DNA of 64,000 nt from NCBI GenBank assembly GCA_019055375.1, contig JAHQIW010006212.1, positions 62,001 through 126,000 on the forward strand. Reading direction: 5' to 3'. Below are positions 10,778 to 25,700 of the stretch, one piece after another (positions within the stretch are counted from its first letter, which is position 1; every line of letters starts with the position of its first letter). The notes under the pieces are model-generated. The model was not told where the DNA came from. It searched no databases and worked only from the letters and a program-made list of their open reading frames with translations. This stretch comes from Parelaphostrongylus tenuis. Its lineage: Eukaryota > Nematoda > Chromadorea > Rhabditida > Metastrongylidae. The translations under genes and the position numbers were made by a program.

Positions 10778-13700
10778 TCACTCGAAAAGCGTGACCGCCG
10801 CAATGTGCCCATTATCCATGACCTGAAATAACATAAGAAATTTTCTATATCGAAACATTCAAATCTTGTAAAACGCGGTAAGAGCAAAATCCGTCAACAG
10901 TTGTTTCTAGTTTACGATTACCCTTCGATCAACACATAAAACTGAAAACAATAGCAACAACTCAGCCTTTTTCCAGCCACGTGTAACGCGGCTTATATTG
11001 TACAGGAAATGAACCGCAAATTCCACGGCTAAGGTAACGCCAGTAGTCACTAAAACGCCTGCGCTAGGGCTGACGCTATGCGTGAAGTTGTGCAACTGCA
11101 CTGCTTTCCAGACATTTTATATACTTATTTTCACATTTATGTCAACCCAAGCACTTTAATCGGCTCGTTATCTTCGTGATAAGATTTCTGTGTGCTGTTG
11201 AACTTTTCTCGAAAATTGAATTGTCTTTGTGAATGTCGCTGAACGGTCAGTAAGCTAAGACTTCCGCCAGTCTTAGGATGGCTCTCTTCTAGCATTCGAC
11301 ATCTGCACACTTGACATTAATGGAAAAAACTGAAGACAAGTGAAACTGTATCAGATGTGCTGTCACCATATATGAGGTCTCATCGGGTACCGACTTATTC
11401 AACTGGATTTAGAGACCGTAAATAAATACTTGTAAACCGTAATTCTTCGTCGTTTACTCTACCATTTCTTTATATGGCTATTTTCGTAGATTCCGAAGAT
11501 GTATTCATCGACGTAAGTCCTCTATGCACATTCCAAAAACTCAAAAGAATAAATTGAAACACCAAGTAAAAGAAATATTCGAGGGCATTACCCGAAGAAC
11601 ATGCTGCATTTACTTAGCAAGATTAAGATTTGCAGTTTCTCAAAACAATGTTGCTAAACATTGTTATCATATCGCTACAGTAATTCACCAAGTTTACACT
11701 CAATTTACTGAGGGATTCCAAAAGCTGTCTTCAATTCCTTGTCTTTCATAAGTTTCCTGGATTTCCAAGCGCACTGAACAGTCTTTTTTTGAAGAAAAAA
11801 AACTATTGTGCTCGTATTGAACTCTTACGATTTTCAAAAGTTTGTGCCAAAGTAGCCGTAAAGTACAAATCACGGCACTGATCATAGAGAAGTATCTTTA
11901 AACATATAATTTGTAAAAAAAATCAAACGAGATAATAAATTTTTGAACTGAATTAGCCAGGCGTCATGAAGTGGTTTTGGAAGGTATTTAACTCATCTTA
12001 ATGAAGAGATCAATGTTTTAGTCTCTAACAGATTAGTCTGCTAGAAAGATATCGATCACAGTTAGCGTTGCTGGTTTAGTGGAAAAAGCACGAGCAGATA
12101 TGTTTACACAAATGTCATCTCAATTTGCACTACTGACTGCTACGCCTACAGTTCATTTCCTACTTTTTTCTAGCAAACGATATCAAAGAGTTAGTGACTG
12201 TGTAAAGTCCTCAGAAATTTTCATTGATAACCCTCCTTTGCCAGCTCCACCATTCCAAATTCGATTCATGCACGTCCTCATCTCACATATTCGTATCTCG
12301 TCACCTCATAAAACTCAATGAACTGTGCACCTAATCCTTTGATGATAACCGAATCGCATCTCAGAGTCGACTGGTATCTTCAAGGACAACTACTACACCA
12401 TGTACGCGCTATTACATACATGATTCCCAAAACCTACCTGTTTAGAAATCTATTTAAACACGTTTAAATCGTAGAACATGATACGAAACATTTTATTTAC
12501 ATGTTGTCTGTACTAATTACTCTGTGTAATACTACTGAGCGATCAGTTTAACACACAACACTTCAGCATATATTTAGGTATACGAAAAGCTTGATTTACT
12601 AATACGAAGATAAAACGTATATTCGACGGTTTTAATGATCGCTATCATTTGTGATGGACATTTATGCCCCAGAGCTCTTGTACCGTACTTATAATCCCTT
12701 CATACTGAACGACGTACACTTCAGTTAGAGTCTTGCCTAAAGAGATTTGAAAGCAACTCGATGTGTAGTTTAGATTCAAATCTTTCTTAGGCTTTCATTC
12801 AGTTCGAGTGCCCAAAAGAAGGGTTTGATCAAATGACTAGCAATTTGGTAATTGACAAAACCATTATTTAGGTGCTCCATCACTTTTCATTGTGTAAGAT
12901 TTTCTTCATTTTTACAAACCTCATGCTGTGAAGTGATTTGTCCATTCCTTATCTAAGGCAAAAAAAACGGCTCACAAGAGAGTAGAACATGACGAAGTGA
13001 CAGCCACTGCGAAGTAAACGCAGTACAAACTCTGGTATCACCTCAGTGCTAAGATAAGAGCAAAAATTAATTTCCAGGGTGGCTTCGAGCCCGCGACTAC
13101 CCTCAGAACTATCTTGGGTTTGATGTCACCTCAGTTTCAAAGATTTCTCGTATTTCAGATCCTGTGATCACATCGAACTTCGCGTCTAAATAAAAACTGG
13201 GCAGTGAATAAAGTCAAAAGCAGTAGTTTCAAGAAACGTTCCTCATTCATTTCACCGAAAAGAGCTGTTTCTCAATTAAAAAAAAAGGAAGAGAAAGACA
13301 AAGGAAATCCAAAGTGAAATAAAAAATGATACAGCTCCCCTACACGAGATGCTTCTCATGCCCTACAATTAAGCAAATTGGTCACTGCGATGAGAACAAA
13401 TACCGTTGATATTATTGTGTAGTACTGCCTAACACCCTTTCCACTGTGATTCATGAAAGATTCGTATTATAAAAACACTAATTACGTACCTCAACCACTA
13501 TTTGATCGGTACCATAGCAGAAGGTAGAGCCGAATGGATTCCGATCTTCCTGAGTGTTACGCGACACTACCACTGGCTGTGGTTCTTCGAACTCACCGCT
13601 TGTGTCGCAGAATACACTACGTATGTCGTTGAACTGAAATGGTAGTAGGAAAATGTATCCAGAATGGCTTCCATTAAGTTCTTCGCTTGTTTTGAAAGTA

Positions 13701-16700
13701 CTTAGCGAATTGTTGCATACACTATGGATGACATTATACAGAAAGTTTGTAACATCTCAGATAGACGATTCCATACTAACTTTAATAATCGACATTGTAA
13801 AGACTGAACGTGATAAAAATGTGAGCAGAGTGGTTAGATGCGCAGTACAACACTGAATAGGTCTCTGGTTCAATCGAGCGTCCCAGACTCAGTACGCCTA
13901 CCATATTCTTCCTGGTCAAAAAATGTACTACAATTGTTTGGTTAGATAAACAACTGAGTAATAGGTTGATTTTTCACTGCAAGTCACTGAATAGTCGAAA
14001 TATGCATTCCATCAACACTAGGATGATTAGTGGGGTTGAATGTACAACGCATCCCTCGAGAATTGATCAACACCAAACGCTTTATGCTCTATGATTTGTA
14101 CACAAATCATAAGAAAACTTCCTCCGACCCCACCCCTTCTCCTCTCCCTCTTTCACTACCATGTTCTCCGACCTCCTTCACTTTGAGTCGCAACATTGTC
14201 TACTCTTCTTTTGCGAATTTCGCGAATGACCACTTATAGCACAAAATGACGACATTATTGGGTGCTATTGACGCTCGTATTCCACTCTGTTTCCATCCTC
14301 TCACCAAATCGTCTTCAAAAAAGACCGAGAAACATAGAGACAAAGAGACACCGTTCAACTGTGGCCAATCAGCATCACAGATGGTTCGACCCATATAGCA
14401 CCATAGCGGAAGCAGGTTAAGGATCCTTTTTACAACACAGCAGTTGGTTGAATGTCAACACATGACTGTATTTTTTTCCTGCTAAAAAGCCATCGCACAA
14501 AGTATAGGAGGCTAGTAACAACTGACATTACAGTCTTCACGAACAAGTATTTGTCTCAACATTTCCAATTTAGTGAACCAGTGGTCCAATTGAATGAGCC
14601 ACTTGTAAAAGGACTTCTGGGGGGTTCGGTGCAAATTTGAGTCACCAACTCAATGTATCACAATCTTATGCCAAAAACGCTATCTGATCAGGAAACTGCC
14701 ACACAAAATGGGCTTCAAATTTCGAGCAACAGCAGCTAGTTGGAATGTGCAATAAGTGTTGGGCGTTCGTTTTCCACATCATTTCACCCAATGAAAACGC
14801 TTCAATTAGATGCTTGAATAACACAGAGGCAACACGCGTTCACTTCACCTTGTTTCTTCTCCCAGTGCAAATCAGCTTGGCTATGTTTGCTCATTATATA
14901 AACCAGTATATTACTATAGGTGAATGAGAACCCCAATTTACTGATATAAGGCAGGAGAAGCACGATAAGGCCAGTCGCACTTTTTTATATGAATAATTCA
15001 CGTCTTCCACAAATGGGCAGTGTTCTACTTTTTTTCTAAAGAATACCAAGTCATTAAAACATAATCATTTCATTGCATTTCTGCTGTGTGTGCATTTACG
15101 CCAATACGCTTTCAGTTGAAATTGACCTATTTGCATAATCCACGGCCGCGTGAGAAATTACAATAACTCAAAGAAAATAAAGTTTTCTCATCAACGTGCT
15201 TCACACTAAACCGAATGCCTTTTAATGCGACAAACTGAACTTTTTATCTGAACTGAGAGTGATTTTTCAGTCTTTTTAATCCTTTGTCTTCACTTAGCAT
15301 ATAGCGTGTAACAACCGTCACTCACAGCTGATGTATGGTTTGGAAAAATCCTAATTTTCAACTTCAAATCAACAAGTTTCAGCTCAAAGCGAACTTTCAA
15401 TTGGGATAAATAGTGTTGGTATCTGAGCCAGGACGATATCCCACTTTCCTGCAGTTCACATAATGCTCTTTGTTTTTGTCGAAAGTATTTCCAAAAAAAG
15501 CGATTGAAGATGAGGATCTCGCTCAACCGAACATAATGGTATGCGCTGATGTACTTAGATGATGGAGGTTGCCATGCTTGCGTAAGAAATTTCACAAAAT
15601 CAAACTTCATTTCATAATCGATTAAGTGTGCTTGGGTCCAACCTTATTTTTTTGAAGAACACATCTAGAATGTAATTTACTATTTTCGACCAAAAATCAA
15701 ACTAATTCGACAATACGACATCAAAAACATTTGAATAAAAAAAAAAAAACTAGCCTTCGATGCTGTAGTTATCACTGTCGGCTCGTTACCATCAAATGTC
15801 ACCCGAAACTCACATCTTGCATAGCTAAACATTACAATTTCAAAAAAGCAAACCATCTTGAGAAACTTCAAGTGTAATTGATCGCTTTCTTATGAGTTCT
15901 GGTACCCGCGAAAATAAAAGATAAACCAACATGCTCCTGTTCAATAGTTCAACGATATTAGTGAATTGATTAAGCTTTCAGCAGCAACTATCACTTAGCA
16001 TTCTCTGGGGAACAACAATTAACTGTTCTAGCTAACTATTGCGGAAGATAGTGCAACGATAGCCACAGAAATATAAAAAATAGCACAAAAGTAAAGAACG
16101 GTTGATACCACTTAGGACATCTCCTTAACCAGTGTTCTGCTAGAGAAAAATTTTTCGTAAGCCTTCCTCAAGCCTAGAAAATGTCTCAGAACACTGTTTC
16201 ACTTCAATACACTATGCACTTCAAATTTTCGTGCAGTTTTATCGAAGCTCAAATATCATAAACTCTTCTCGTTATCGACGAGGCGAACCGCAGTATGACG
16301 CCTCAAATCGCGCATAGATCGCAATCTCAAAGCGAAAAGCGACTACCAACAGCTTGTAACCAGATTAGTAACCATTCCATCAATTAATGCTGCAAGATTG
16401 ATGATTCTGAGCAAGATACGGCTTCTGATTAAAACTAGAGAGGCGCAGGTCACAATTAAATAATCATATCAAGAAAACTACGGTGCACAATGGTTTGTAA
16501 AAAATTTATTGAGAGAAATTGCTGTCTTTCGGCTATCCTGGCAAGTAATGAACCACAGTCGCATGCCATATTTCATAACATTGGATTTGAGAAGACACAC
16601 ACACAATATTTTGGCTTCACTAAAATCTAAAACTATACAGTACGCGATGGTGTTCGTAATACTATGAAATGATCGCATAGGAGTGGTGTAAAAGCATCTC

Positions 16701-19700
16701 TTATATAAAAGGTTTTTGAAATGTATTTTGGCCCAGCTAGAATTGTGCAGCTGACGAATTTGGAATGTAAAATTATACACACAGTTATCTAAATTACACA
16801 ATTTGTTCATAATAATTTTAAGTACACATACGGAAACGATTACCGTTTTTAATAGTGTGGCCGATTTCATATACTGTTACGATCTTTAATTTTCATACTT
16901 CTTCCTTTACACGATTATGCTTAATTTTTTTCCAGACAAAAGTAACAGAACTGATAATATGAAGTGTCCAATGAGTAGTGAGTTTGTGGCTGAATCACCT
17001 TCTAAGGAGGGTGCAGCTATGAACGAACTTCGCATTTGGTTTAGTTTACATACAATGTCTAAGATTTAGTGCCACGATAACACGTCCCTCTTTGGACCTC
17101 ATGAAACCATTTTCGAGACAAAGCGGACGGCGCTAACTTGATTTGAATCGTTCTCTAGCCTAGTCGCTTCTTTCGCCAAACTGATCATTACGCAGAGTCC
17201 ATTACTTACAGCAACAACTCAACAAGTAAACAAATTCGTGAAGAAAAAATTTTTATTAGAAGAGCCTTAAGGGAGTAACCGATCTCCTGCAACACTTATA
17301 TTCGCTATTGTAGTATCAAACTTTCAGTTATTTCTACAATTGCTATCTAGAAAATGACCAAATGCAGTATGTCGGGCTCAAACATTGGATGAGTTTACTT
17401 TCAGTTCGGTTTCCACTTGAAATCTCCCACCATTCTTCAGCATTGCTAACAGTGCAGGGCACTGAATCATTGTTTCACATTGCAGTTCAACGTTTTTGAT
17501 CCCATAATTACAAAAAAAAAAACGGTGAAAAGATCACAGGGAAAATCTTAGACGACAAAATACAAACAATTGAGAGTAATTTGCACATTGCATATTATGC
17601 AGATTGTAAAACGAACACTTACCAAGACAGTATTAGTAAAAAGCAATGTCTAGTTACAGTGGCGGACTTTGTAGTTCTCGTGTTTGTCTACTTGTAACAA
17701 AGGTATTGCGAGACTACATTGGATCACCCTAACGATAAAAAAGGACTGGTGAGTACATTCCCCAATGTGGAACAATCTTCTACACATCTGATCCACAAAT
17801 ATTCAGAACCCTAAGTGCATCATAGAACGTAATTTTTCCGTCAAACTCTCCAGCTTGCCCAGAAAGCTTAATCGACCGAAATGCACTGCACTTCAATCAG
17901 AAAACAATTTTACAAGGTCTAATCAATGCAGCGAATCCTTGTGAAGCTAAAATATTGGAGAAGATGTCAATACTACCATGTTCTCTAGACATTGAATTAT
18001 TTGGATCCACTTTTATTCGTTGAGGAAAGCCGGTTGCATAAAGAGTTAACGATTGCTATAGCATTCAATGGCATTTACAGCCCCCAAAAGACCCTTGTGT
18101 CATTTGCAGCCCAGATTGCCCTGTGGTTTATCATGATGACAACATTTAGAATCTATGAATTGAACACTCTCTCTAACAGCTCCCCAATGAGTTGGTGTTT
18201 CAGGCAAAGATTGCAAGCAATCGTAAGGTTACCGCCTTCAAAAACGAAGTCAACTATCGAACTATAAATCTCAAGCGTTGAGAACATTCACTGTTTTAGC
18301 ATCAAGAACTCACATCGTAAAATCGTAATGACCAGGCATGTTCGTGTGCAGAACGATCTTGATAACTCGCTTAGTGACAAAATCGAAAAGCACGTCCTAA
18401 AAAGTGATTGTTAAAGTAGTACTGATGCTCCTAGTGAACTTCAATGTGACTAGAATGTGCTTTGAGAAAAAAAAGGGGAAGAGTGTGTTTAAACATAGTC
18501 ATGAAAGAAAAAAAAAAGATTCAAACCACAGACAACACGATTCACTCAAGGAATAAAGCATTCAAAAAAAAAGTGGTCATATATTTCTTATCGAATTTTT
18601 TGTTCTACTACAACATGAATTTCACTTGATATTTTCCGCTTCCGTTCACATCGTTAAATTTTCACATTGTCAGCATAAGCTACGCCTCAGCAACCCCTAA
18701 CAGCAGCGCATCCTGTAATGGAACGCCGACTAAGTGTGTGTAATGAGCCTAATCGCATTTGCTAATTCGAGTAAACACATTCTAATCGATCAAATCGTAG
18801 AGTTTCACGAAAAATTTTCTTCGCAACTAGCATAAGGAGCAATGAAACTCGGAGTTGGATTCTGAAACTCAAATATAAGCTGTAATGAAGTGATGTGTCT
18901 AACGGAGCCCAGCTGCTAACTTAGATTTTGTAGAATGGGACCAATGAGCCATGTGACGAAATATTCGAAAACATGCACTATTCCTCAATCCTATCTTGTA
19001 GCATTTTACTATAAAAAATTTCACGATTGGGACCACATAAGTTGGATTATAACTAAGGGCTCTTTCAAAATGAACTATAAGTTGACGCAATAATACAGTC
19101 ATAGATTGATATTGCATTTGATTACTTCCATATAACCTGATCTCACTAGCACTCATGATCTCGAGCTAGTAAGTTTCTAGGCTGCTTTGTGCGCTGACAA
19201 GTGGTAGGTAAGGTATTAAATGCACACAAAAGAATCCCTAATGCAACTTTGAGTTCAGCGAGATAAAAAATCTTCAAAAACCTCAGACCATTTCTGCCAT
19301 ATCATAATCTGGAAAGACGCAAGTGACAATATGTGTTTACAATGCAGGCAGGCTCAGAAAGTAAGCACCCACTAGGGATTTGATGATATAAGCAAAGAAG
19401 ACTAATTAAGTCGACATTGAACTGTCGAAGACGAGCACAGATTTCTAAGTGTCTCCTAATATTTAGGTACAATTATTCCCTGGTATGTGCAGCAATGAGC
19501 GCATGTGGCGCAGTGGTTAGAGGTGCCCTGCGTCGCACACGAGGTCACTGGTTTGATCTCGCGCTCATGGCTCACCAAGCCATCCATCGCTCCGGGGTAG
19601 GTAAATTGGTACCAGACAGGTCTCAGACTTGTCTGGGAGGATAAGCAGCACTGACTCGGTTCAGCGGGAGGCCACCGCGAGTCATTGTAAAGGCCAGATG

Positions 19701-22700
19701 TGCATTCAATCACCTCAAACGAAGTTAAAAATTGAAGTCGAATGCATGGCGCATCCCTCAGGGATAGATTAACGCCGAGAGCTTTATCCTTTATCCTTTT
19801 ATGTGCAGCAATGTAGTTTGCAGAAAGATGTCCTCGAAAACACGGTTAAGTCGTTCAAATCAACAACTATTCAATTATCGCATTTGAAGTAAATATTGCA
19901 TTGGCATCTGTGGAGTCAGATAAGTATAATATGTCTTCACAAAGGATTCATAATTCGAAAGAACAAAAAAGTACAAAGAAACTGGAGAGAACAAAACACC
20001 GAAGCCTAAGTCCATGAACGAGTGGATGCAACTCACGACTAGCGCTTGAGCATGTATTTTGCAGAAAAAAGAAACTTGATGAAAGGAAAGAGATTAGTAC
20101 CACTAATACATTATTTTCGACTTTTCGACAATTACATGATCCTCTTTTCCGATCAAGTATGGTAAACAGGTTATTTCAACTGTACCTAACCCTACAAATA
20201 CGACACCTTAGCTCGTGGTGAAGAAATGTACAGCACCCGATACAGTCTGACTGCTGTGAACATGATTGCACAAATGAATGATAGAAAGCAGAGGAAGTAC
20301 AGCCATAGCAGATAATGCTTCGAACATAGATCACTGTAACAAACTGATACACTGCAGATGCAGAAATGAATGATGCTGCTGTATCACTTTAATACATTTG
20401 GAAACGAAGCCGTTAAACGAGCTTAGAATAAAGATCGTATCGATATTTACTATTAAGAAAACTTCTGTTAAGCACACACTGACTTAAAATAAATAATGTG
20501 CAAATGCTCGCTCTATAAGGCTATGCGAAATTAAAAACTGTACTGGAATAATATGGTAGTAAAGCTGATAGTCAACAAAGACACTATTTTGACGTTAGTG
20601 ATAACATCATTCATATTATCCATATACTAGTTAGTTATGGCCGACGAATGCTGGTCGATATGAGGAAAAAATTTTGGACTGACTGAGATTATTTCCACAA
20701 CTCCTCTCTAATCATTGATGGAAGTGGTGGCGTCTATATACGTATTCAGATGTGACTTAAAGAAGTCGTTTTCCCCTCTCTGATATGATGAGCAATGGTT
20801 GAGCATAGCCTTCTCTGGAAGCCCAAGATAGCCATAGTGGCGTTTTCGGGTTTTCACCACAAACGATTGTCGACACATGTGCATAGGAAAAAAATCCCCT
20901 TCTTCAAAACTATGACGCTTCTACTAGACAGAGCTACTCAACATTAACAGTACCACCAGAGCAGAGATAAATTTTTTGCTCAACAGTTGTTATACCGTCC
21001 TAATTAACCTGTCGTAACTCATTTTCTAGGCAACATACGCTGCCTATGCAAGGACTCGTATCCTAAACGAGGTAGGTTAGTCGAACGCCCTGCAGCTTTT
21101 CACTTATGATTTAGTGTATTTGGCCCGCTACCCTACACCGCGGCGGCGTACAAATAAAAAAACATGCATGGTAAATACGTAATCCATATCCATTACCGAC
21201 AGCAGGTGTTCACCATCATGTCAAGTGCTTATAGTGGCTCGTCTAGCGTGACACCATGAGACATATGAATTTTAGCGGCTACCTTTATATGAGATGAGGT
21301 TCATTGGGTCAAAATGGAAACAACTCGAGTTCCTCGCTTAATATGAGTAAGCTTGTTGGCATGTAATTGGATGTATAAATGCCCTAACATCATACCTTGG
21401 CGCAGTCTCCAACACTTCGTGTACTCACTTCGTTGTTTTGCAACCGTCAATTATGCGGGAGTCAGAAAAGTGTGTAGGTTTGAATGCAATTCAGTATTTC
21501 ATTTCTGTCCTTGATGACATGTAAAATGCTTGTTGAGCGTAGTTTGCGATGGAATCCCGATACTGCCATGTCCTCACCCTACACAGTGACCGGTTTTTGA
21601 GAATCGAAAGGACATTTGTCATCTATCGGCTAAAATTATAGCCGGTCATCCGCAATCCCCCCAACAAATCCAGTAAACCAGTAAACTTCCGAAGAAAATC
21701 TATGGAGCCATGCACGTTCTGTTGTTCACCGAAAAACAGATTAGTTTCTGTGCATCTAAAGAATGCTCCGAAATAAAACACGATCACTTCACTATAAAAT
21801 ATTGCTTCACTTCAGAAAATTCAAGACCGAAAAGTAAACATTGATTCAAGCTAAACGGAATGTTTATGGCGCGTAGCATACCAGATAAAAAATTTCTTAA
21901 ACATCTCGACTATGATGTTGGATTCTCTTCTAAACCAATTATCCTCCATGCTTTTCGTTTAATGATATAATGAGAATTGCCTAAATTCTTTCAAAAATGC
22001 TAACCGTCCAGAATTAAGTTCTCCACAATGTTTCGACTATCTTGAGACTGCAACAAAACAAAGATGAGATAGATATTGATAAGAACCAGACCTATGCTGG
22101 AAAGCCGTTATCGAGTGAATGTGTAATAAAACTAAATTGTTTCGATACGTGTGAACGTCCCATAAGTCTACGAGCTTTGTAAATGTTAAACAAATTCTTA
22201 CCATAATCACAACTATCTTGAGCATTAGTTCATAACCATTGGATAGGATTCCTTGTCAAGATAATTAGCGGCATCTCCTTTCACTCAAGTGTTTGTTCAC
22301 CATCATTAAGGCACCCAAGGCCTACATTCATTCATCCTACATTGATCCATCAGCTGCTCGTACTACACGGACGCAACAAGCTTAGCCCGAAGGATTCAAA
22401 AAGGAAAACAGACCAGCTGTCATGGTTAAACTAGCAAAATAGTCAGCACTGCGCACTGTTTACGAAAAACCGTTTTTAACACAAATGTCGCAAAGTTAGA
22501 CGTACTCGTTTGCATCACATAACAAAAACCCGGACTGTATGTAACAACCGAATTATTCTCTTTTTTCGTTAATTCAAAAGAATTTCATATAAATGATTAA
22601 AACAAAGAGAAAATATATGTTCTTCGCTTTGGATCTATCTAACAAACAAATCCAAATTCTGCAAAAACAATAAAAATAATTCCAAAAACAGTCTACATTA

Positions 22701-25700
22701 CTGAGGAAGTCATTCCTGATACAAAATGTTATATTCAATTAGAAAATTGCATTCTAGGCTGGCTATGGTCAAAAGAGAACGCTCATGAGAATTTATATCT
22801 CGTGAATTATTCAGCGATCCTGACTCATCAGTAAATCTACTTTTTTCTCCCACCTTAGTTGTAACAGTCCGCCCAGTTAGTATATATGAACTATGGGCGA
22901 AACAACAAATCGTAGCAATTGAGATTTTAGGATTCACACTAAAATGGCGCCTGTTTTTCGAGAAAAGTTAATTCTAGACGAGTCCAATGGAGTGCGATCA
23001 TCCGCCGTGAGAACAATCTGACACGGAGAAAAAATTTGGCATGATTAAATTTTCATCTTCAAGAACTCGAAGTCTTCAGTGATATCAAAACATCATATCA
23101 TTCTGCAATAATATTATTGAACGATTTCATACTCTTCAACTTCAAGATAGCGTGTTCCTCAACTTCCACTATCCCCTTTCTTCATCATGTTTAATTTAGT
23201 AATGAAACAACACATCTAGGAAGTCCCAATCCACCACATTCAAATTAAAAGTGGCAATTTCAAAACCTGTCATTCAAAGAACACTTGAAAAACACCACGA
23301 ACTATTCAGTGTAAAAATTAATTGTTAGTCCTATAATGTTGCATTGGATGACAGTTTAGTACTGTTAATATGAACTGGGTAAGATTTGCGTATATGCGAT
23401 ATTATCTTTATCCAGCCATGTACGAATGCTCATATAAGGTGAAAATTACAAGCACGTAGAGATAGTTTTGCGAAGAGCAATTCTTTACAGAATAATCATA
23501 TTTAAATGGTAGTTTCATTCAACAGAACGATGCTAATAAATTACAATGAACACTACACGCATGAATTTTCCTGCAACAAAGGCAACGGAACCAAAACTTC
23601 AAAACTTCTGTCTTAAACTCTCCCAATCGCAAAGTTCTCACACTACTTCCTGTAGACCAAACTATTTGGCGCTTATTCGCATGTCAAAGTTAGATACACA
23701 TATCTGGTACGGAAAGTAGTTATACTGCGCTGTCAGCACCTAATAGTCGTTACCACTACTTTCTTCACCAAACTGCTTACAACGAAGCGTTTGTTTTCCT
23801 GATTATTTATTTATTTTACAAGTTCCGTTATAAGATTTTATGATGCACATCCCAGTACTTCTACCATTCGGTTCAATTCCTCACGTTCATATTAAGGTCT
23901 CTGAACGCGTGTTTCACATTCCGCGTGTTGTTTCGACTGTTGCCAGTGCAGGAAAGTGGTTTGATTCAGGAACAGCGTGCATCACTAACCATTCGGCCAC
24001 TCCCTTTTTTTTTTCTTCTGATGGTAGCTTTCAGATATTGATGGATAGAGGACAACGCTCGCATTCGTCCCCAATTTTTACATTCGTTTGAGGTGATTGA
24101 ATGCGTGTTTGGCCTTTACAATGACTAGAGTTGGTCTACTGGTGTACCAAGTAAGTCATTTATTATTCCCCCAAACATTTCTGGCCCAGTTCGCCGACCC
24201 CGCAAGGATGGAAAGCTCGCTGCTACTACCGCTACACTACCAATGCGTTGACTCTGCTAATTTTTGACATCGACATTTTACATTTTAAGGTTAGACTTTG
24301 ATAAAACACTATTCCCGTGCTAGGAATGTCTACTGCTCTAAAACACATACGTCGTTTTGAAAAAACTATTAGGCTTTTATCAACAAGCATAAAAACATCA
24401 TAATGACTTAAGACCATAATGAGTGAACTAACTTGAAGGGCGAAAACACAGAGAACTACTGTTAAAAAAGTGGATTATATGCGTCTCAGCATAAGTCAAC
24501 ATGTACTCAATAATCACGATCATAACAAATCTTCATCGATTTAGAAAGTCGCGAGTGGAACTCTAGAACAGCAGCCTGACCTTACTTCTCAAGCACACCA
24601 TTGCCAACTGATTCGCACAGACTTTCATGCATCACAAGACAACAATAAACTGTGAACGGTCTCCTTGCTCATTATTTTGGTCAACTATTGAAATCCTAGT
24701 TGGACATGGATCTAACTTGTGAATTATTGAGTATTTGTTCGCACTGAACCGAAACACTTAGTGTTCTGAGAGAATCATTACCAAAAGATGATATGATGCC
24801 TTGTAATGAAGGCAAGGTTCGATGCATTCAAAGATAATCAAGTTCTAACTATATTAAAAAACTAACTGAGAACTGAGAGTAAAAGAAATGCACTGAATTA
24901 AACTAGGCATCATCGGCCAACATCATTTGTCAGCTAGTAGTCAGATAAAGCGCTAAGACTCCGAACATGGCTCGCCAGTTACGAGGCGCACCCATCATTT
25001 TCCATGACGAGATAAAACCAGATGAATAGGCTCAACGGTCGCGGGATCCACAAATTGTCAGTTGGCGTACATGAACTTGACCATTCATGTAGGTCGCATC
25101 CAGAGGTGTGAAGTGCATAATGACGCCGAACCCGCGCACCACCTCGACAAATTTATTTTACCGAATACTGCCGAGTCGTAATGATAAAGCAACCAGAAGT
25201 CATGGTTCGAAAGAATGGAAATGTAATATCTTGAGTCAATTAACCGCAAATGAAAACATAAAGTCATTTGAGAGAATCATCTATTCTTTCCTAATATCAT
25301 TTATGAATATGACAAACCCTTACATCGCCCTGTTCGTAAGAATCTTTCTCCTAATAAATGATGAAACCGACGGTTTCAGTTCGTAAAAAAAACATAACTG
25401 AGATTGTAAAAAGGAACCTAAAAATTATACATACAAGACGAGTGTACCACACGGTTAATGAGGGGCAGCTTGTTTCTCGATACGCACCAAATTCCTAATA
25501 TAACCATATGATGATCTAAAATCTCTTCAGAAGTAATCGATACTGAGGCGAAGCCCTTGAAGCTCATTGGACAGTATTCAAAAATCCAAAAATAAACCCC
25601 AGAGCTGAGTGCCTCGTCGTCACGCCTGCTTCTGCGCTGAAGTCAATTGTTGGTCTGAACCAGGTACAGGACCTGATTTCAACTAAACAACTGCAAGACC

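Noticed and set aside
10907..11101. 64-residue - strand ORF with a membrane-like segment (GVLVTTGVTLAVEFAVHFLY), briefly taken as an RND/patched-type exon
   Set aside because: PHAF1 exon 14 joins directly to exon 15 in phase with perfect family alignment, leaving no place for it, and it lacks a matching family continuation.
11484..11512. Tiny + strand exon (TTTTCGTAG before, GAC|GTAAGT after)
   Set aside because: Only 23 nt with no partner exons; probably chance splice signals.
14246..14398. 50-codon + strand frame starting MTTLLGAIDARIP
   Set aside because: No splice partners or recognisable domain; it lies in PHAF1 intron 13 on the opposite strand.
15290..15610. 106-codon - strand ORF
   Set aside because: No homology recognised, no fitting splice sites, and it lies within PHAF1 intron 13 where no extra exon is needed.
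16478..16870. 130-codon - strand ORF
   Set aside because: Inside PHAF1 intron 12, no family resemblance, cysteine- and asparagine-scattered low-complexity content; likely chance in AT-rich DNA.
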